Assembly: GCA_030789695.1 (NCBI GenBank)
Contig: CM061142.1
Coordinates: 276,699,043-276,763,042 of the forward strand
Length of the DNA stretch: 64,000 bases
Direction of reading: 5' to 3'
Origin: Scilla litardierei
Taxonomy: Eukaryota; Streptophyta; Magnoliopsida; Asparagales; Asparagaceae
Shown: positions 44,069 through 55,220 of the stretch, piece by piece
How the letters are laid out: each line of letters begins with the position of its first letter
Numbering within the stretch: position 1 is the first letter of the stretch
Notes under the pieces: generated by a model
Told to the model about the DNA's origin: nothing
What the model saw: the letters and a program-made list of their open reading frames with translations, nothing else
Databases searched by the model: none
Made by a program: the position numbers and the translations under genes

Positions 44069-44496
44069 CATGGAAAAGGTCCCATGAAGTCAACACCCCA
44101 ACAGTCAAATAGTTATATCTCCAAGATGCCATGAAGGGGTGTTTCATTCTTCTTCGTGATATTTCCCATCCTCTGGCATCTATCACATTTCCTGATGTAT
44201 TCGTTCTCATCTCTGAATATAGTGGGCCAATAGAAACCACTTTGCCAGATTTTTACCATGGTTTTGGTGACAGCTGCGTATCCACCACATGGTTGATCGT
44301 GGCAATGCGATATGATGGTGGTCGCTTCTTCCTTTGGGATACATCTACTGATGATCCTTTCAGTGCATGTTCTGAACAGGTACGGGTCGTCCCAGAAGTA
44401 ACTCTTGGCATCATGTAGGAACTTCCTCCTCGAATAGGTCACCAACCCGTGTGGGACTATGTCACTCACCAGGTAATTCACTATATCAGAAACCAA
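44069..44496 (-). pseudogene. pol: Family C integrase, N-terminal half
   Basis: Minus-strand translation: VSDIVPHGLVTYSRRKFLHD, FWDDPYLFRTCTERIISRCI, then the zinc finger H...HCHDQPCGGYAAVTKTM, SGFYWPTIF and CDRCQRMGNITKKNETPLHG. A stop after GILEI separates it from a segment ending DFMGPFP, with the first catalytic Asp, exactly where element B is inserted. The sequence is characteristic of Athila/Tat integrases. Confidence 0.85.
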
Positions 44497-44582
44497 GGGG
44501 CTTCAGAGGAATTCACCGCAAATAACTATTCGTCGGTGAAAGAATCGTCAATCGGCAAGCTGTCATCCCCGTGCCTTTGGAT

Positions 44583-46396
44583 TCATCGTGACAAGTGGTC
44601 TGCTTCCACATTTTCTGCTCCCTTCTTGTCTTTGATCTCAATAACAAATTCTTGGAGCAGGAGGATCCACCGTATCAGACGTGGTTTAGCATCCTTCTTG
44701 CTTAGTAGGTATATTAACGCTGCGTGATCCGTGTGAATAATCACCTTGGACCCCAAGAGGTAGGACATGAACTTCTCGATAGAATAAGCTACGGCTAGCA
44801 GCTCCTTCTCCGTAGTGGTGTAGTTCTTTTGGGCATCATCCAAGGTCTTGCAAGCATAGTATATAGCATGAAGCTTCCCTTCCTTCCTTTGGTCAAGAAC
44901 AACTCCCACTGCTTGGTCACTAGCGTCACACATAAGCTCAAACGGCAGATTTCAATCTGGCGGCTGTATAATCTGTGCTGAGATGAGAGCCTCCTTCAAC
45001 CTATTAAAGGCTAGCAAACATGCGTCAGTAAACACAAAAGGAGCGTCCTTTGCAAGGAGCTCCGTGAGAGGGCGAGCAATATTAGAAAAATCCTTTATGA
45101 AGCGGCGATAAAAACCTGCGTGCCCTAGGAAACCACGGATGCGCTTAAGGTTAGTGGGAGGCAGTAAACTCTTAATAACTTCAACCTTGGCTTTATCAAC
45201 CTCAATCCCCTTGCAAGTGATGACATGGCCAAGCACACCCCCTTCTATCACCATGAAATGACACTTTTCCCAATTTAAAGTTAGATTATTTTCATGACAC
45301 CGTTCTAGAACCTTGGATAAATTGGCAAGAGAATCATCGAATTCGGTGCCAAAAAATGGAGAAATCGTCCATGAAGACTTCCATGATGTTTTCGATGAAA
45401 TCAGAGAAAATAGACGTCATGCACCTTTGAAATGTGGCAGGTGCATTACATAGCTCAAACGGCATTCTTCGATAGGCGAATGTGTCGTAAGGACATGTGA
45501 ACGTTGTCTTTTCTTGGTCTTCCCGATGCAACGGGATTTGGAAGAACCCAGAATATCCGTCTAAGTAACAGAAGTATTTGTGTTTGGCTAAGCGCTCAAG
45601 CATTTGGTCGATGAAGGGCAGAGGATAGTGATTTTTTCTGGTGGCTTTATTAAGTTTCCTATAGTCGATACACATACGCCACCTGGTGACAGTCCTAGTG
45701 GATATTAGCTCATTTTTTCATTTCTAACGACCGTCATTCCCCTTTTCTTAGGGACAACCTGCACAGGGCTAACCCATTTGCTATCGAAAATGGGATAGAT
45801 AATGTCGGCCTCTAAAAGCTTCAGGACTTCCTTTTTTCACCACCTCCTTCATGTTGGGATTTAATCGCCTTTGAGGCTCAATGGAGGTGGCGTCCTTATC
45901 CTCTAGATGAATCATATGGGTGCATATTGTTTCTTTGATACCCTTCAGGTCAGCGATGTTGTACCTTGTTACTTTTCTGTGGGAGCTAAGGATTTTTAGG
46001 AGGCTCTCTAGTTGGGGCTCGGTGATAGCTGCATTGACAACAACGGGGTATGTGGAATTTCCCCCCAAGAAATCATATTTCAAATTTGCAGGAAGAGGCT
46101 TTAGTTCTACCTGTGGAGGCGATGTACCCCCGTCATCTCTCACATGTGAGAAAGACGCGTCCTCAATTACTGGTTCGGAAGGTGGAAACTCTTCGTTTGC
46201 AGAATCATAAGAAGAGCAGAGAGATGATGGTATGTCATGGCAAATGTCTGCAGATTCTGTTTCCATAGCGCACCTGTCAACAGAAGCAAAGTGTTCAGGC
46301 ATGCATTGACTATCAAACATAAGATCTGAAGAAATTCCCTGGTCAATGTCGTTTTGTAATGGTGAGGGATCCGTGTATTCCTGAAAGGCATATCCT
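44583..46396 (-). pseudogene. pol: Family C pol: protease-RT linker, reverse transcriptase, RNase H
   Basis: From 46396 (minus) an acidic linker leads to SPPQVELKPLPANLKYDFLG and the Athila block IADLKGIKETICTHMIHLED, QRRLNPNMKEVVKK. A one-base insertion at about 45843 shifts the frame before the KWVSPVQVVPKKRGMTVV block. RT continues with MCIDYRKLNKATRKNHYPLP, YLDGYSGFFQIP, FTCPYDTFAYRRMPF and VFMDDFSIF (active site near 45350), then another frameshift. The connection [16 protein letters not shown] and RNase H ([53 protein letters not shown]) follow. A stop at 44949 lies between them. Catalytic residues remain but three frame breaks make it dead. Confidence 0.88.
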
Positions 46397-46450
46397 TCAC
46401 ATGCTAAAATTTATGGGAGGCTATCGTTGTAGAAGCGTAAGGTGTCTCCC

Positions 46451-47023
46451 TCACACTGCACATAAGCGTAATGTGTCTCCCTCGCACTGCACATATACTC
46501 CATCAGCGACGGGGACACCATCCAAGGCATCCGCATTGTGGAAAGCATTCGCAATAAAGACTGAGAGCTCTTGTGTAACCGGGTCATCTGTAGGGAACTC
46601 CACTGGGCCATGGGCCGATATATCAGCTACCACGCTCTCTATTATATCCAACAACTGAGAATCGTTCAATGGCTCAAATTGATGAGTCTCTCTCCAGACT
46701 GCATCAACAGGTAAGGCCTCAATGGTCTGGAGGAGCATCACGTCCTCTTCGAAGCTTATGTGAATGTCGCCCTCAATGGTACCTGCATCAGAAACCTTGT
46801 TCATTATATGATCCATGATCAATTATTGATTTGCGTTACCTGCAACAAAGGTTCCTGAGACGATAAACTGAACTACATCAATCAGTTCTCCGGCTGCGCA
46901 TTCAATCATGGATTCGTCCATGCGCGAATCCTGAAGACCATGTATTTGATAGGGAGAGAAGCTGAACTCCTCTGAGTCACTGTCAGATTCACATGTCCAC
47001 TGTACTTGCATCACCATCTCCAT
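46451..47023 (-). pseudogene. Acidic ORF at the gag position of family C
   Basis: Two abutting ORFs in one frame (47023-46823 and 46822-46451) are separated by a single stop. The product starts MEMVMQVQWTCESDSDSEEF and is strongly acidic, with ISFEEDVMLLQTIEALPVDA and an AEFPTDDPV-like segment. I recognise no Gag capsid signature or zinc knuckle, yet it occupies the place between the primer site (47180) and pol where gag should be. It could be the remains of a protease-region linker or an unrelated accessory ORF. A 33-bp tandem duplication lies at its 3' end (46433-46500). Confidence 0.4.
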
Positions 47024-47176
47024 TATATCTGATTAGTCAGAAAATAATAGCTAGCTGGAGGGAGACGTTAGTAGCAAGGCAGAAAATAGAAAGAGAATAA
47101 AAGGGTGGAAAGGTGAGAAATGGAAAGATACGCTAGCAGACTTCTCAAAATAAAAAATAAACTGAGATAACACTAT

Positions 47177-47200
47177 TGCCCTCCCCGATAATAGTGCCAA
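47177..47200 (-). other. Primer binding site of family C, tRNA-Asp-like, degraded
   Basis: The minus strand reads TGGCACTATTATCGGGGAGG. It matches the family D site at both ends but differs in the middle (TATTATC for CGTTGCC). Confidence 0.6.
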
Positions 47201-47206
47201 AAACTT

Positions 47207-48939
47207 GACGCATCCGAAACCTATACCTAGATTCCACCTGGCGGTGTCATGATCGCCAGGCGTGGTATGGCCCCTAGGTGTCAATTCCGGGCTCAATCCA
47301 CAAGCAAACTGTGTCAATTTGTATTATAAAAGATATCGAATCCCACAGGGATGGTGATAGTGTATTCGGACTCTCAATTTACCTATATATCTCGAAGTGA
47401 GATAGCTATCGGGTTAAGGGATTTGGTTGTTGTGTTGATGTTGTTTCAATAATAAAAAGGACTAGGGTGTTAGTGATCACCGCTAAGATCGTCAGGGATC
47501 GACATTGGAATAGAATCCTTACATTGCATTAGGGTTAGGGGGTTAATCTCCCAATTCGTACCACTCTCGTGGGTTAGAGTTATAAGGTATTCGGTAGCTC
47601 TCGTTGACGCAATGGTGGTAGCCGTCAACGTAGCGGTATAGTTCGTCGATGGATCCCCTCATGGCACGAGTCGGGCATGTTCACGAGTCTTGCTTGGATC
47701 CACCGATTTTCCTATTCGAATCCCAAAGATACCCCTTAAGCACATCAATTCCACAGACCGTGGGCATGATCTAAGTACGGGTTACCTAGGGATTCGGTAG
47801 GATCGATCGAAATACTCCCCGAAATTCCTAATTCAACATAGGGATCCAGATCTACGTCTTCCCCCGAGGATCTTAGGGCTAACCCATCAACCCTAGAAAG
47901 GACTACTCGCTCATGGCAATGTTAACGAATAAAAACACCATTTTTATGGAAGAAAACATCTCAGCAAATTAATGGAATAAAGATTAAAAACTTACAGCGA
48001 GAGATGAAGAAAATAGACGAGCAATAGATCCAAAGAAGAATTGGAATTCCTAGTACGCAACAGCAATAGAGCTCCCAAAATAATAATCCAACAATTTCTA
48101 TCCAAAAAATATTCAGAAGTTTAATCTAAAAACCTAACAAAAATTTGCTCTCTAATCTCCTCTCCAAAATCCGTATTCAAAACTCAAAATGAATCACCCC
48201 TTATCAACGTCGCCAGCTCCCCAATATCACTCTCCCAAGATCGCGCAACAGACGGCTCCATAAGATACTTCCAAAAATGGCCTCAGCGTCGTCGATCAAG
48301 TAGGCTGCTCAGTCGAGCAGTGCGTTGCTCGATCAGTTGATCGAACTGAGCAGATATACTGCTCGACCGAGCATGACAGGAAATCAAAATTCTCCCAAAT
48401 CTTCACTCTGCCTGCACAGGCTGAGTCAGCTCTGCTCGGTCCAAGCAGAGAGCTGACTTGGTTACTGAAAAGTTGCTCGGGCCGTGCGCTGGGTTGGTCG
48501 GGTTTCGGAATGGACGGCAGCTCGACCGAGCACTATGAGTGCTCGGTCCGAGCAATCCCCGTATCAGCTCCTTCTTCTCTAATTGCCTCTGCTCGACCTA
48601 GTAGCTGCTCTGCTTGGTCGAGTCACCTAGGAAAAAACTTGCTAAAGCTACTGAAGCCCTCTCTCCCTCCTGCTCTCTCCTCTACTCCTCCCATGGCTCC
48701 AAATGCACGGCGAACTCCTGTAGAGCTTTGCCAACGAGCTCACAGGCGTGTCAGATGTGTCCATACCTATGTCGTGTCCCAAATCGCTCCAAAATCCCTG
48801 AAAACTCATAAAATACTACGAAACTCGAATAAAACGTCAGAAATGCGATATCGTAGGTAAATATGGGATTTGGATGCGAAAATGGCATGGAATGCGATGA
48901 AATGATGATATGTAAAAGGTAGAACATATGGACACATCA
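47207..48939 (-). repeat. Family C 5' LTR
   Basis: 1733 bp, collinear with 29248-30981. The motif cluster is at 48290-48630. It ends on the minus strand with ATGCGTCA next to the primer site. The outer flank ATGTC is the target duplication partner of ATGGC. Confidence 0.85.
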
Positions 48940-49807
48940 ATGTCATTAGCTTTCGACTGCTTGACTGCGACGTAGTGGTCACGCACTCCATGATCCGTGC
49001 CCACTTCTGCTTTTCTGCCATCTCCGACCACTCCCTTGCCTTCTCCCCAGACTACGAGCCCACCGCGTTCGATGCCGAGCTGTTCTGGCATTGCATCACT
49101 GGTTTACGAGGATATCGCCCTAGCATGGCAAAATCCTCTTGTATCATCCACCCCTGACATTGCTACGCACAGTGCCACCTCGCCACCACACTCTTCTCCA
49201 GGCCAGAGGCCGGGACACTCTCCCTACATGAGCTTTCCTATCTTATGGGGATGACTCGACTTCTGTGTTACCACCCTGACGGCACACTTCACCCCTTCCT
49301 ACAATCTGATGCAGCGCACTAGCTATGTCAGCGCCCTCTCCAAACCGACCACGCCACCACCGGTATCTGCTGTGGTGGATTTTTCACCATTTTCACCCAG
49401 ATGCTCGGCCTCGCACTTCCTACACGTCTAGCGATACCCACCAGGCCTACACACCTGATGTTGGATGTGCTTACCCGTATGTCCATCATCAGGCCGCACG
49501 GTGAGCGTCACTGGATCCACCTTTTAGGCACCCACCGCGAGTAGCACCTTTACCTTCCCCGCCCCTACCTCACCCATGTTTCCCCAGTCATGCTTCACTG
49601 GCTCACTCCCCGCATTTTTTCGATCCCTCCCAACTACGTCCTCGAGCCACCTGGAGCACCAGTCGTCGACGATGTCGACGATTGGGTGCTCAGTTCTGAC
49701 GAGGATGAGCCCCACATTGCTGCCCTCGTGGCAGCCCAGCCTGCACATCCACCTCCACCTCCACCAGGGAGCACTTGTGTCCCCACTTTTATCATTGCTC
49801 CCGCCAT
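48940..49807 (+). pseudogene. ORF E, part 2: central ATHILA ORF-1-like domain
   Basis: After the target duplication the frame reads VISFRLLDCDVVVTHSMIRA, then FSPDYEPTAFDAELFWHCIT. Conserved-looking blocks follow: HLATTLFSRPEAGTLSLHEL, SYLMGMTRLLCYHPDGTL, an ICCGGFFTIFTQMLGLAL glycine motif and LMLDVLTRMSIIRPHGERHW. These resemble the ATHILA ORF-1 / plant transposon protein pattern (LA-tlfgR...eL-ylM...GG-iT-iA-lG). In-frame stops lie near 49154, 49319 and 49541. An acidic VDDVDDWVLSSDEDEP segment and a poly-Pro run precede the copia-2 insertion at 49808, across which the frame continues. Confidence 0.55.
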
Positions 49808-51643
49808 TATTGAGTATTGGACTTCTCCCTACTTGGTGTTAATGATGAGCAAACAAAAATACTTGTGACTAATCCCCTATTTTGCAGTTAATCCATTGCC
49901 TAAGCTTATTATGAAGATATACTTGCAATAGATGACACTCAAAGATCATTGAAGGCAAATGAAATGGATTGGATGATCGTAGATGGTGATTGAAGCCCTA
50001 GAAGACTTCAAGCTCATGCGTTGGATAGAAGAGAGAGTTCGTCAAATGTAACTTTCTTATATCTCTTCTAGTATGTAGCTTAGATGTAGAACATTGTTGG
50101 AGCACACACATATCTTCATTTCAGTCTGAGGATATCATTAGATCATTCTTCCTTAGACTCCAATTCATTTTGATATAGATTATGCATGACAAGTCTATAA
50201 CAGTCGGCTGCTGAACGTTTTATAGTCGCCTGTCTAAAAAACAGTCGACTGTGATTTGTTCTACAGTCGCCTGTTATGCACAACATTTTACAGTCTAGTT
50301 TTGGGCTTCTCTGTTTTAACTCTCACAGGCGACATATGAACGATTCACAGGCGCCTGTCCAAGTGACAGTCAACTATGTTTTGTGAATCAGTCGCCTGTT
50401 TGTCTTTAGCCCAAAGTCTATCTGTCTGTTTATTCTGGCTAGTTAACATATTTTGGATTTACAGTCGACTGTCTAATGAACAGTCGACTGTCAAAGCTAC
50501 AACAGTCGTCTGTCTATGAGCATATTTGATGACTCAACTCTCTAGAAAATCTCAGGGTTTTGACAGTCGTCTGTAGAAGGAATTACAGTCGGCTGTTCAG
50601 ATTAACAGTCGACTGTCTTCTCTTCATCAGTCGTATGTCCTGTTCTCCCAGACATTTTCCAAAATTCTTTAACTTACCCCACTTAAGGCCAGTCGCCTGT
50701 AGTAGGATTTACAGTCGCATGTTGGTTCAACAGTCGACTGTCTATGCCTCATCAGTCGACTGTCCATGTGGTAAGTTACCGTTATGAATTCTCACCTACC
50801 CTCTCTGATTGTGCAGCAGTCAACTGTGGATTCGTCAACAGTCGACTGTCGCGGGCACAGATTCTATCTGTTGAGTTTTTCCTCACGGATTTCAAAGGGA
50901 TTTTTGATGTTTTCGGTTGAGGGGTTTGAGAAACCTATTTAAAGAGCCTCTACTGTTCCATTGAGAGGCGAATGAATGGTGATAATGATCTATCAACTCT
51001 CTTGCTAATATATTCAAGCTTTCATTCTCTTTAGATCAAAGCTCTCAAGCTCTAAATCCCTAGAATTCCATTTTTCAATCTCTTGCTCTCCAACCTAGAG
51101 CCAAAGAGATATCTTCTAGGCATTTGGTGCAGTCAGGAGAAAGGGATTTCCTCTCTTCCAAGAGAGTCTTTCAACGCACAAGACACTTCTCCTTCAAGTT
51201 CTACTTCAAGGCATAGATGATTGTAAGTGTTGCTTAATTTCATATTTCATAACTTTCGTTATTTGAATTTAATCTCGGGTTATGAGAGTGGTTTGCTTGC
51301 TACCAAGTTGTGGGAGTCAAGGTCAATCGATTGTATTTCAATTTCACTTGTAGGGTTGCTACACGTGGGTTTTAAGGAAACCTCAAGTTAGGGTTCTAAC
51401 TTGAGTATCCGGTTGTTAACCAGGTGGAAGGGACGTAGGATTACCAGGAACAAGTAGAGAAGTGACTTGGGTAATCCGAACCCTTGAAACATCCTTGTGT
51501 TTGCATTTGTTTCAATTTGGGTTTATTTTCTATTCCACACTATTTGTTGGTTAGGATTTTAAATTTGTGTAAATATCTTTTTAAATTGCATAAACACTAT
51601 TAAACCACCTTCTAGTGTTTTTCCCATAGCCAGGGTCCTTACA
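49808..51643 (+). repeat. Copia-2 5' LTR
   Basis: 1836 bp, starting TATTGAGTATTGG (canonical TG mutated to TA) and ending CCTTACA. The TATA box CTATTTAAAG lies at about 50936, preceded by the motif cluster. The R/U5 leader contains 'gggttctaacttgagtatcc', shared by all copies. Confidence 0.9.
50196..50860 (+). promoter_or_regulatory. U3 cluster of CAGTCGACTG motifs (copia-2 5' LTR)
   Basis: About 21 words related to CAGTCGACTGTC or CAGTCGCCTGTC; at least seven contain the perfect palindrome CAGTCGACTG. The last lies about 90 bp upstream of the TATA box. The 3' LTR has the same cluster at 60375-61030. Confidence 0.65.
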
Positions 51644-51645
51644 AT

Positions 51646-51657
51646 TGGTATCAGAGC
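51646..51657 (+). other. Primer binding site, tRNA-iMet (copia-2)
   Basis: TGGTATCAGAGC lies two bases after the LTR end. Confidence 0.95.
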
Positions 51658-51671
51658 ACAAGGTTATAGCT

Positions 51672-53835
51672 ATGGCATCCAACAATAACAACATTCCGCC
51701 ACCGACTTCGTACAACAATCATGATCGTCATGGAGCGTCCACTCTTTTCGAAGGTCAACCTACGGTGCGTCCTCCACGTTTCAATGGCACGAATTTCAGC
51801 TATTGGAAATATCGGATGGAGACATCCTAAGGAGTGCTTCCCTTTGGAGAACCCTCCACAAGGAATACGTCGAGCCCACCAAAGATGATTTCGAAAAATT
51901 GACGGCTTCCGAGAAATCCACCGAAGTCAACAACGCAAAAGCAATGAATGGTCTTCATTGTGCGTTGGACCCGAATGAGTTCAACAAGATATGCACATGT
52001 AAGAGTGCATACCAAATTTGGAACCATCTCGTCGTTACCCATGAGGGAACGAACAAGGTAAAACTTTCTAAACTCTATGTTGCTGTGTAAAACTTCGATA
52101 TGTTTCACATGCAGGAAAATGAAAGTATAGCATCGATGTACAGGCGTTTTACCGACATCACCAATGAACTGGAAGCTCTTGGGCAAACATACACCGAACC
52201 AGAAAAGGTGAGAAAGATTATAATGGGGATGACCTCCAAATAGGAAAGAAGTGCTATCACCATCGAGGAGGTCAACGACATGAAGACTTACACAGTTGTG
52301 AACCTTATCGGGACTCTCATGTCTTACGAAGTAAGACGAGAGAACTGATTAAAAATTCGAGCTATGATGAACCCTTCGGAGGCCAAGAAGAAAGCTTTGG
52401 CATTCAACTCTAATTCCACATCCTCCGATAGTGAAGAATCTGAAAATGAGATGGACTTGGGGGTGAAATGGCCCAAATGACAAAGAAGTTTCAACGCTTG
52501 TTTCGCAAAGGTAAATTTCCATCGAAGAATAGATTTGATTCTACTAATCATTCTTCCTCTCTTTGCTTTAAGTGTAATAAGCCAGGGCACATCAAGAAGG
52601 ATTGCCCAATGCCACGAAACAAAGAGAAGTGGAAGGCTCCGAAGTACCACAAGTCCGACAAGAATAAGAAAGACAAGAAGAAAGGACTAGTAGGAATATT
52701 CGATGATTCAAGTGAAGACTCATCAAGCGAATCCGATGATGAGAAGGGTGAAAGTGCCCACATGTGCTTCATGGCCCGAGAAGATTCACTCTCTGATGAG
52801 AGTGATTCCGACATGGATGATACCGAGGTAACTATGGATGAATTGCGAATTGCTAATGAAGAATTATTTACTAGGTATCAATCTTTAATGCTAAGATATA
52901 CTAGTTTAAAGAAATTGAATGTTAGCAATCCATCCATTCCATGTATTATCAACAATGACACCATTGTTGATACTTTAACCCTTGAGAAAGTAAATTTAGC
53001 TTCTCAAAATGTCACTTTGAGAAATGAGGTGAATACCCTTAAATCTCAACTAGATCAAACACATCCTAAGGATAATAGTGATCTAGTTTCACGACACACA
53101 CAATTGGGTTTAGAGAATGATTCTCTTAAAACCCAAGTGCACGAGCTCAAAGCATGGGTGTCCACCTTGGATACCAACATTTCTTCTCTTAAGGAGAAAT
53201 ATGAGCTCATGTCCTCCCGTATTGTGAGATACAATAAGGGAAAAGGACAATTGGATGATTTGCTAGCAAACCAATTTCCGGCCACATATCGTGTTGGTCT
53301 TGATTTTGTGGAAGGAAATGCATCCAATGCTTGCACCTCCTATAATGGTGTCACTATAGACTTTGTGAGGCCATCCTATGGTGCATACACAAGTGGTGTC
53401 AAAGACACTATAGGTAGCAAACCTACCAAGAAAGTCACCACTTCACAGTCTCTTCCCTTTGGCAAGAAACCCACAAAGGGTGGAAACCAAAAGAGAAGCC
53501 ATGCTTACATGTACACCAACCTTCATCCATGTAGGAAATCTCATACTTCACAAGTGGATCCTCATGACACTTTCTATGCTCCACATACACAGACACGTAC
53601 AAATCCACACATGAGAAATACTCATGTACGTGCCCCTTTACACCCACATGCAAATACGCATCATTCTTACATGTATGCACATCCTCCATATGTCATGCAT
53701 GACCCATATGTTTCATACAACATGCATGTTCTCAAGCATACATATAATCCTCGTATGTCCAATGCATATCCACCACCTTATTTTTATGCTAGAAACTATG
53801 TCCCTAAGAAGCATGCACTACATGCATGCAACTAG
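51672..53835 (+). pseudogene. gag: Copia-2 gag
   Basis: The ATG at 51672 gives MASNNNNIPPPTSYNNHDRH, then the RPPRFNGTNFSYWKYRMET matrix block. A frameshift near 51815 moves to LHKEYVEPTKDDFEKLTASE, ALDPNEFNKICTCKSAYQIW and SIASMYRRFTDITNELEALG, with stops near 52088, 52242 and 52346. A second frameshift near 52468 leads to the zinc knuckle CFKCNKPGHIKKDC (52561-52602), an acidic Ser-rich stretch, a long coiled coil (about 52840-53260) and a C-terminal His/Tyr/Pro-rich tail (about 53490-53830). At over 700 codons it is large, as in Sireviruses. Gag would form particles; here it is broken. Confidence 0.8.
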
Positions 53836-55220
53836 GAAAAGGACTCCCAAAACATACACCATTTGGGGTCCTAAGAACACTAGCTTGAATGATAGGAATG
53901 CATATTTTGATTCCTATTTTTATGATGTTATTAATAATGGTAATAATGTTGGGAAGCGAAAGTCCACTTGGACTTGGCTTCCAAAGGGCTAATCCCCTTG
54001 GACCCAACAAAAATTGGGTACCATGAGCTTATGGTATATTATGTAGGTACCCAAGAGAAAGAAAAAGAGCAATACAGATCAAACTAGCTCTAACAAGAAA
54101 GGATGGATTCTCGACAGTGGTTGCTCCAAACATATGACTGGGAGATCCTTCATTACTCTCCGAAGTGATTAGCATCAAGAACGGTGCAACGGTCACTTTT
54201 GGAGGTAACCAAAAGGGAACCATCATTGGAGTAGGTATAGTCGAAAACCCCTCCAAACCTTTAATTACTAATGTATTTCTAGTTAGTGGTTTGTATCACA
54301 ATCTCAATTCTATTAATAAACTTTGTGACAAAGGTTACAAGGTTAACTTTGGAGAAGGATTGTGTACAATTGTTGATTGTGATTCAAATGTTTTATTTTC
54401 CAGTATTAGGCGTAAAAATATTTATTATTTGAGCTTGCCTAAAACCGTAGAACATTTCTTAGTTGCTAACACAAGTGAACAACTATTATGGCATCGCCGT
54501 TTTGGTCATGTTCACTTCAAGCACTTATATAAGTTAGCTAAGCATGATCTAGTCAAAGGTATTCCTAAGATTGTTTTTAATAAGAAAAACTTTTGTGATT
54601 CATGTCAAAGAGGTAAACTAAGTAAATCTTCATTTAAGCTTAAAGAAGGGATTACTTCTAAGAGGCCCCTAGAACTTCTACATCTAGATTTATTTGGGCC
54701 AACTAGAACCGCTTCTTTAGGTAATGCTCATTATGGACTAGTTGTCGTTGACGACTACTCTAGATTTACTTGGGTTTCATTCTTAACTAATAAGAATGAA
54801 GCTTTTGAAGAGTTTGCCGTATTTGCAAAGAATATTCAGAATCTCTTAGGATCCACCATTATCACTATCTGTAGTGATCATGGAGGAGAATTTGAGAATG
54901 AGTCATTTACAGAGTTTTGTGATGACACCGGGATAAGTCACAAATTTTCTTTTCCTCGGGCACCACCGCAAAATGGTGTTGTAGAGAGAAAGAATAGGAC
55001 TCTTATGGAGTGTGCTCGTAATATGCTCCATGATAGTCATTTTGGATTACAATTTTTGGCAAAGGCGGTGCACACGGCATGTTATGTGATCAATAGGATC
55101 CCAGTGAGACCACGAACGAACAAAACTTGTTTTGAGTTATTTTATGACAAAAAGCCTCAAGTTAAATATTTTCGAGTTTTGGTTCAAAGTTTTTTATCAA
55201 GAACACCTTTGGTAATTTAG
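53836..55220 (+). pseudogene. pol: Copia-2 protease and integrase
   Basis: A linker (TWTWLPKG) leads to the protease signature GWILDSGCSKHMTG (Asp near 54113), then a frameshift near 54160. Integrase reads cleanly at 54165-55220: LWHRRFGHVHFKHLYKLAKH and FCDSCQRGKLSKSSF (HHCC finger), LHLDLFGPTRT (Asp), TICSDHGGEFENESF (Asp) and PPQNGVVERKNRTLMECARN (Glu). All catalytic residues are intact. A frameshift near 55190 ends the frame just after the KKPQVKYFRV block. Confidence 0.88.

Larger units (their letters stand above)
29248..48939 (-). mobile_element. Family C: Athila/Tat-like Ty3 element, interrupted by element B
   Basis: Minus-strand element with LTRs at 47207-48939 (5') and 29248-30981 (3'). 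It has a tRNA-Asp-like primer site, an Athila-type pol and a 3' region with purine-tract repeats. The target duplication is ATGGC (29243-29247) against ATGTC (48940-48944), 4 of 5 bases. It is inserted into ORF E. Its integrase is split at 34557/44069 by element B. Without B it is about 10.2 kb. No canonical gag is found between the primer site and pol. Confidence 0.85.

Noticed and set aside
50196..50860. CRISPR-like array (regular short palindromic repeats)
   Set aside because: The words are 10-12 bp, degenerate, in both orientations and irregularly spaced, inside a plant LTR. There is no constant repeat length and no cas genes.
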